From NCBI RefSeq assembly GCF_000684975.1, contig NZ_BAXZ01000009.1:62001-126000 (forward strand): 64,000 nucleotides of DNA, in the 5' to 3' direction. This document shows, piece by piece, positions 60,208 through 64,000 of this stretch (positions are counted from its first letter, which is position 1; each line of letters starts with the position of its first letter). Position numbers and translations under genes: made by a program. The stretch comes from Paraburkholderia acidipaludis NBRC 101816. Lineage in GTDB: Bacteria > Pseudomonadota > Gammaproteobacteria > Burkholderiales > Burkholderiaceae. The notes beneath the pieces were generated by a model. That model did no database searches and was not told the DNA's origin. It was given only the letters and a program-made list of their open reading frames with translations.

Positions 60208-61047
60208 TTACCCGGCTGTCGACGCGCGCAGCGCCGCGGCGGTTTGCGGATCGGCCGGAAAGAACGCCTCGATGGCGAGCTCCGAAAGCGTGATGTCGAC
60301 GGGGGTGCCGAACACGGTCGTCGTGCTGTAGAACGACAGGTCGCCCAGCGACGTGCGCACGCGCAGGGGCACGGCAATGTGGTGGCCGACCGCATCGGCC
60401 GTGTCTTGCGGGGCCGGCGCGCCGGGAGGCGGCGGGTAGGCCGCCAGTTCGTCATGGAGCGACGCGAGCGCCGGGTCGGCGCTCGCGTCGATCTGGCGTT
60501 GCAGCCGCATGAGCAGGTGGGTGCGCCACGCATGCCAGTTGAGGATGCGCGGCGCGATGCCCTCGGGATGCAGCGAGAGCCGCAGCGCATTCGCGGGCGC
60601 GGCGAGCAGTGCGGCAGAAGCGTCGCTGATCAGCGGCGCGAGCGCGCGATTGCCGGCCACGATGTTCCAGTGCCGGTCCACGGCCACGGCCGGATAGGGC
60701 TCGTGCCCATGCAGCACCCGTTCCACCGCTTCGCGGGCCGCCGCCAGTTGCGGATCGTCGAGCCCCCGCTCACGGTAGAGCGGCGCGTAGCCCGCCGCGA
60801 TCAGGAGCGTGTTGCGCTCGCGCAGCGGCACGTCGAGCCGCTCGGCGAGATGCATCACCATCTCGCGGCTGGGCTGCGAGCGGCCCGACTCGACGAAGCT
60901 CAGATGGCGCGCCGAAATGCCGGCTTCGACGGCCAGCAGCAACTGGCTCATGCGCCGGCGCTGGCGCCAGTCGCGCAACAGATCGCCGACACGGCGGCGG
61001 CCGGCGGCCATGGTCGGTGCCGCGACGAAAGGGGCGAGCGTGTTCAT
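60208..61047 (-). CDS. XRE-family regulator with MmyB-like ligand domain
   Basis: A 279-residue protein. The Cro/C1-type HTH lies at about residues 20-80 ('GDLLRDWRQRRRMSQLLLAVEAGISARHLSFVESGRSQPS'). The C-terminal MmyB domain is PAS-like: 'AVAVDRHWNIVAGNRALAPLI', typical of regulators that sense fatty-acid-like ligands in the MmyB family. It probably controls itself and the 2OG oxygenase downstream. Confidence 0.88.
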   Translation of the reverse strand: MNTLAPFVAAPTMAAGRRRVGDLLRDWRQRRRMSQLLLAVEAGISARHLSFVESGRSQPSREMVMHLAERLDVPLRERNTLLIAAGYAPLYRERGLDDPQLAAAREAVERVLHGHEPYPAVAVDRHWNIVAGNRALAPLISDASAALLAAPANALRLSLHPEGIAPRILNWHAWRTHLLMRLQRQIDASADPALASLHDELAAYPPPPGAPAPQDTADAVGHHIAVPLRVRTSLGDLSFYSTTTVFGTPVDITLSELAIEAFFPADPQTAAALRASTAG

Positions 61048-61167
61048 GTCGCTGATTCCAGGCGCGCAATGCCCGCGCGGTGAGGAGGGGTAAGGCCGAA
61101 TGGGAAGCGCGCAAATCGCCTAGAATAATAATCTCGATGTGTAGCGGCGTGGCGAGGAGAGATTGCC

Positions 61168-61329
61168 ATGAGGGAAACCGTAGCTGCTTATCTGCTGGGC
61201 CCAGCCGTGATGCTGGTGCTGTGCGTCGCCATGTGGGCCGTGTCGCGACGCACGCGGGGCGAACTCGAAGAGCGCTTCGTCCGGTGGATCGACGCTCATC
61301 GCGGCCACGGCATGCGCCACAAGCATTGA
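61168..61329 (+). CDS. 53-residue single-span membrane peptide
   Basis: ATG at 61168 with GAGGAG 10 bases upstream. The peptide has a short N-terminus (MRETVAAYLLGPAVM), one membrane segment (about residues 7-25), then a basic cytosolic tail rich in Arg, Glu and His ending 'GHGMRHKH'. Divergent from the MmyB gene. No homologue recognised. The clear ribosome-binding site and membrane-like composition argue that it is expressed. Confidence 0.55.
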   Translation: MRETVAAYLLGPAVMLVLCVAMWAVSRRTRGELEERFVRWIDAHRGHGMRHKH

Positions 61330-61342
61330 GCGTGCCAGGCAG

Positions 61343-61501
61343 ATGCCTCGGGCACGAGGCGGCGCAGCGCAACGCGTGATCAGCCGCCGGCGTCCTGCGC
61401 GTATTTCCGTAGTGGCCGTGGCGCTTGCCGGTTTCGCCGCATACGCAAAATACCTGGGAATGCTAATGACTGCGCAAGCCATGACGGCTACGGCCGCATA
61501 G
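61343..61501 (+). CDS. Possible 52-residue hydrophobic peptide
   Basis: An open frame 13 bp after the previous small gene: a basic N-terminus with 'RRRPARIS' followed by 'VVAVALAGFAAYAKYLGMLM', a plausible membrane segment. No good ribosome-binding site is visible, and frames of this length occur by chance in GC-rich DNA. Translational reinitiation after the 53-residue gene is conceivable. Confidence 0.25.
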   Translation: MPRARGGAAQRVISRRRPARISVVAVALAGFAAYAKYLGMLMTAQAMTATAA

Positions 61502-61614
61502 CGAGTGATTGACGCGGCGGCGCGCGTAAGGGGATGCGGCGGGAATTGTCCGCGCCAGGCGGGAACTGCGCGCGGATGCGGCGGTCATTCCGTCATCGCA
61601 TACCGGAGCCCTTC

Positions 61615-62046
61615 ATGTCACGACCTGCCGATTCCCTGATCGTCTTCATCGCCCGTCTCGCGCTCTCGATCCTGTTTCTGTGGGGCGGCGCCATGAAGCT
61701 CCTGGGTTACGCGGGCTTCGTGGCATGGCTGCATACGAGGGGCGTGCCCTACGCGGCGTTTGCGGCGCCGGCGGCCGTGGCGGTCGAACTGATCGGCGGC
61801 TTCGCGATCGTGTTTGGCGTGCGCACGCGTGCGGTGGCGTTCCTGCTGGCCGTGTACGCTGTTGTTACGGCGGTCGTCGGCCACGACTTCTGGAACATCG
61901 CCGACGCTGCATTGCAGCAGGATGCTGCCGTGCATTTCTGGAAGAACGTGGCGATTGCGGGCGGCCTGCTGCTGCTGGGCGTGACGGGGGCGGGGCGCGC
62001 TTCCGTCGACGGCTTGCGCGCGCCGCGGAGCTCGCTGCGCGGCTGA
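61615..62046 (+). CDS. DoxX family membrane protein
   Basis: A 143-residue protein with four membrane helices, TM1 'FIARLALSILFLWGGAMKLLGYAGF' being the DoxX signature. 'VELIGGFAIVFGVRTRAVAFLL' and 'HFWKNVAIAGGLLLLG' follow. DoxX-like proteins are linked to redox and thiol stress; no activity is certain. GGAG is 6 bases before the ATG at 61615, so the upstream extension of the frame is rejected. Confidence 0.88.
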   Translation: MSRPADSLIVFIARLALSILFLWGGAMKLLGYAGFVAWLHTRGVPYAAFAAPAAVAVELIGGFAIVFGVRTRAVAFLLAVYAVVTAVVGHDFWNIADAALQQDAAVHFWKNVAIAGGLLLLGVTGAGRASVDGLRAPRSSLRG

Positions 62047-62090
62047 GGCCGTCGGCGCCGGACTTCCACAGAGCGAACAAGGAGCGGGCC

Positions 62091-62360
62091 TTGATACAGA
62101 ACTTCGACTTCAACGTGAACGGCAAGATCGAGCGGCTATGCGCGAGCCTTGCCGAAGACGGCTCGAATCGCGTGCTGATCAGTTACGCCGATACGGCGCG
62201 CACGCTCGTGATCCTCGACGCTTCCGGCTTGTTCGGCACGCTCAAGGCCGAACTCGAGGAGCCCGACCGTTTGATTGCCCATGCCATCCGCAAGGCCGGG
62301 AGCGAAGGGCTGATCGAACGCGCGATGGCGAGCGGGGAGATTCAGGAAGCGTCGCTCTAG
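62091..62360 (+). CDS. Hypothetical protein, 89 residues, TTG start
   Basis: The frame has no ATG before its conserved-looking part. TTG at 62091 has AAGGAG six bases upstream, an ideal spacing, and gives 'MIQNFDFNVNGKIERLC'. The protein is soluble, with 'VLISYADTARTLVILDASGLFGTLKAELEE' likely beta then helix. No family recognised. It begins 44 bp after doxX and may share its transcript. Confidence 0.6.
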   Translation: MIQNFDFNVNGKIERLCASLAEDGSNRVLISYADTARTLVILDASGLFGTLKAELEEPDRLIAHAIRKAGSEGLIERAMASGEIQEASL

Positions 62361-62418
62361 GTCTCGTTGCGGCGATCCGGTACGATCCGGCGCGCGCGGC
62401 TGCGCTCTCGCCCTGCCG

Positions 62419-63903
62419 CTATCCGTCGAGACGCGACGTCTCGAAGCGCGGCGCGTTCGCCTCCCGCGCCGGAGGATGCGCCGCCTCGGCTCTCACGAAC
62501 CACGCCAGCCCCGCCGCGGTCAGCAGCAACGCCGTGGAGACGAGCGTTTCGGCGTGCAGGCCGGTCACGACCTGGACGGCCCCGCCGCTGCCCGTCAGGG
62601 CGCCGAATGCCGCCACCCCCACCGCACCGCCCGCCTGCCGCGCCGTGTTGAGAAACGCCGAGGCCGTGCCCGCGCGGGCCGGCTCGACGCTCGCGAGCAC
62701 GGCGGTCGTCATGGCGGGCACCGCCAGCCCCATTCCGGAAGGAATCAGCAGACACATCGCCATCAGGGCGGCGAGCGGCGTTGTCGCGCCGACGAGGCCA
62801 AGCAAGGCATAGCCGCTGCCCGCCACAAGTGCGCCGACGATCATGGGCGCACGCGTGCCGAAGCGCGCGACGGCGTGGCCGCTGGCGATGTTCGAGAGCA
62901 GGAATCCGGCGGTGAGCGGCACGAACGCGAGCCCGGCCTGCAACGGTGTTTCGCCGCGCGCGTGCTGCAGATAGAGCGCGAGCACGAAGACGGTGCCGTA
63001 ATAGGTGAGATTCACGCAGACGCCGAACAGCACGGCCGCGCTGAACGTGCGCTGGCGCAGCATGCCGAGCGGCAGCATGGGAGCGGCGATGCGCGATTCG
63101 AGGAAGACGAACGCGCAGCCGGCCAAGAGCGCCAGGGCGAAGCCTCCCGCCACGGCCGGATGCGCAAAGCCGAGCGGCCGCCACTCGATCACCGCTCCCG
63201 TGAAGGCCGTGAGCGCGACGACGGCAAGCAGCTGGCCGCGGATGTCGAGGCTGCGCACGGGGGCGCTGCGCTGCGGTTGGGGAACGGCGGCACCGGCCGC
63301 GAGACTGCGCCGCGGTGCGGGAATCCACGCAAGCGTTGCGGCGAGCCCGGCCGCGCAGAGCGGAAGATTAACGAGAAAGATGCTGCGCCAGCCGAACGCC
63401 GCGATCAGCAGCCCGCCCGCGACGGGTCCCGCCGCGATCGAAATCGCCCCTGCCGCCGTCCAGAAGCCCACGGCGCGCGCACGTAGCGTGCGATCGTGCC
63501 GGCATGCCTCGTTGAGAAGCGCCAGCGAGTTCGGCAGCATCATCGCGGCGCCTGCGCCCTGGACGGCGCGGGCGGCGATCAGCATGGACGGCTGGGCAGC
63601 AAGACCGCACGCGAGCGAGGCGAGCGCGAACACGACGAGCCCGGCGGCATACATGCGACGGGCGCCGTAGCGGTCGCCCAGCACGCCGCCGGAGAGCATC
63701 AGCACGGCGAAGGCGAGCGTATAGGCGTCGACGATCCACTGCAGGCGGGCGACGTTCGCGTGGAGATCGGTTGCGAGCCGCGCGAGCGCGATGTTGACGA
63801 TGGTCACGTCGAGCTGCGTGACGACGAAGCCCACGCTGACGGTCGCGACGATACGGGCGAGCGCGGGCGTGAAGCGGACGAGAGGGCGGTGGTCGGGTTT
63901 CAT
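62419..63903 (-). CDS. MFS transporter, DHA2-like drug exporter
   Basis: A 494-residue inner-membrane protein with about 14 membrane segments. TM1 has 'VTQLDVTIVNIALARLA' (DHA2 signature D), loop 2-3 'GDRYGARRMYAAG', and motif C 'AAGAISIAAGPVAGGLLI'. It is related to the MFS protein at 14245-15816 in type but clearly a different gene. The ATG at 63903 starts directly in a short cytosolic tail. The ligand is unknown. The 97 bp after it contain no recognisable gene. Confidence 0.9.
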   Translation of the reverse strand: MKPDHRPLVRFTPALARIVATVSVGFVVTQLDVTIVNIALARLATDLHANVARLQWIVDAYTLAFAVLMLSGGVLGDRYGARRMYAAGLVVFALASLACGLAAQPSMLIAARAVQGAGAAMMLPNSLALLNEACRHDRTLRARAVGFWTAAGAISIAAGPVAGGLLIAAFGWRSIFLVNLPLCAAGLAATLAWIPAPRRSLAAGAAVPQPQRSAPVRSLDIRGQLLAVVALTAFTGAVIEWRPLGFAHPAVAGGFALALLAGCAFVFLESRIAAPMLPLGMLRQRTFSAAVLFGVCVNLTYYGTVFVLALYLQHARGETPLQAGLAFVPLTAGFLLSNIASGHAVARFGTRAPMIVGALVAGSGYALLGLVGATTPLAALMAMCLLIPSGMGLAVPAMTTAVLASVEPARAGTASAFLNTARQAGGAVGVAAFGALTGSGGAVQVVTGLHAETLVSTALLLTAAGLAWFVRAEAAHPPAREANAPRFETSRLDG

Positions 63904-64000
63904 GCGTCCAATGTTAGGCGCGGGTTGGCCGCGACGTTTCAGCCTGATGTGAATCGTCGAATTCGGCGCGTCCGGCCCGGACTCGTGCTTCCGACTTTCG

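Noticed and set aside
1..64000. Mobile element, prophage, CRISPR or defence island
   Set aside because: No transposase, integrase, phage structural gene, repeat-spacer array or recognisable defence gene; gene content and codon use look uniformly chromosomal.

Overview
The window is GC-rich chromosomal DNA from a beta-proteobacterium, almost certainly Burkholderia sensu lato (Burkholderia, Paraburkholderia or a close relative). The reasons are a DUF4148 protein, a DUF2968-like protein, a Burkholderia-type porin, and an intact LysR-llpE-RND cluster of the ceoR-llpE-ceoAB-opcM / bpeT-llpE-bpeEF-oprC type. Coding density is about 90% and codon use looks uniform. I see no rRNA, tRNA, CRISPR array, prophage, integrase or insertion sequence, so this reads as ordinary chromosome rather than an island.

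Layout. 0-8.5 kb: a fumarylacetoacetate hydrolase-family enzyme, two head-to-head LysR regulators, a ketopantoate reductase, a DUF2252 protein, an SDR oxidoreductase, then a coupled trio (Cys-rich oxidoreductase-like peptide, SIRT4-like sirtuin, DUF938 methyltransferase). 8.6-20.3 kb: gnd, a DUF4148 protein followed by a tandem-repeat 3' region, two poorly known proteins, a LysM/M23 lipoprotein of the NlpD type, ltaE, an MFS exporter, glycogen phosphorylase, a small membrane protein and a porin. 20.6-22.8 kb: an aspartoacylase-like M14 protein and an orphan amino-acid binding protein.

23.1-31.2 kb is a carbon-phosphorus lyase locus. phnGHIJKLM runs leftward as a tightly overlapping operon. 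phnF, a DUF1045 2H-phosphoesterase and phnN run rightward from a shared control region that carries an 8-bp-phased TCTA array. No phosphonate transporter (phnCDE) and no phnP are present. 31.3-38 kb: a PcaR-like IclR regulator, the cytochrome bo quinol oxidase operon cyoABCD, and pcaF with PcaR-like operator sequences. 38.4-43.6 kb: a periplasmic protein made of two copies of one domain, then gabD and gabT (GABA catabolism) divergent from a MocR/GabR-type regulator.

43.8-47.7 kb: two short coupled pairs (M14 peptidase plus alpha/beta hydrolase; selD plus an SLC30A9-like CDF transporter). 48.1-56.3 kb: the multidrug efflux operon with its divergent LysR regulator. Its LlpE protein has Asp where the esterase nucleophile Ser should be. 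56.4-64 kb: mntH, flhDC (flagellar master regulator) with a long AT-rich upstream region, a 2OG-Fe(II) oxygenase paired with a MmyB-type regulator, a 53-residue membrane peptide, DoxX, a small TTG-started gene and a DHA2-type MFS exporter.

No wholly new multi-gene system is evident. The observations most worth following are the DUF1045-for-PhnP substitution idea, the LlpE nucleophile change, the transcribed 65-bp repeat, and several unassigned inverted-repeat operators upstream of regulators, the porin and flhDC.
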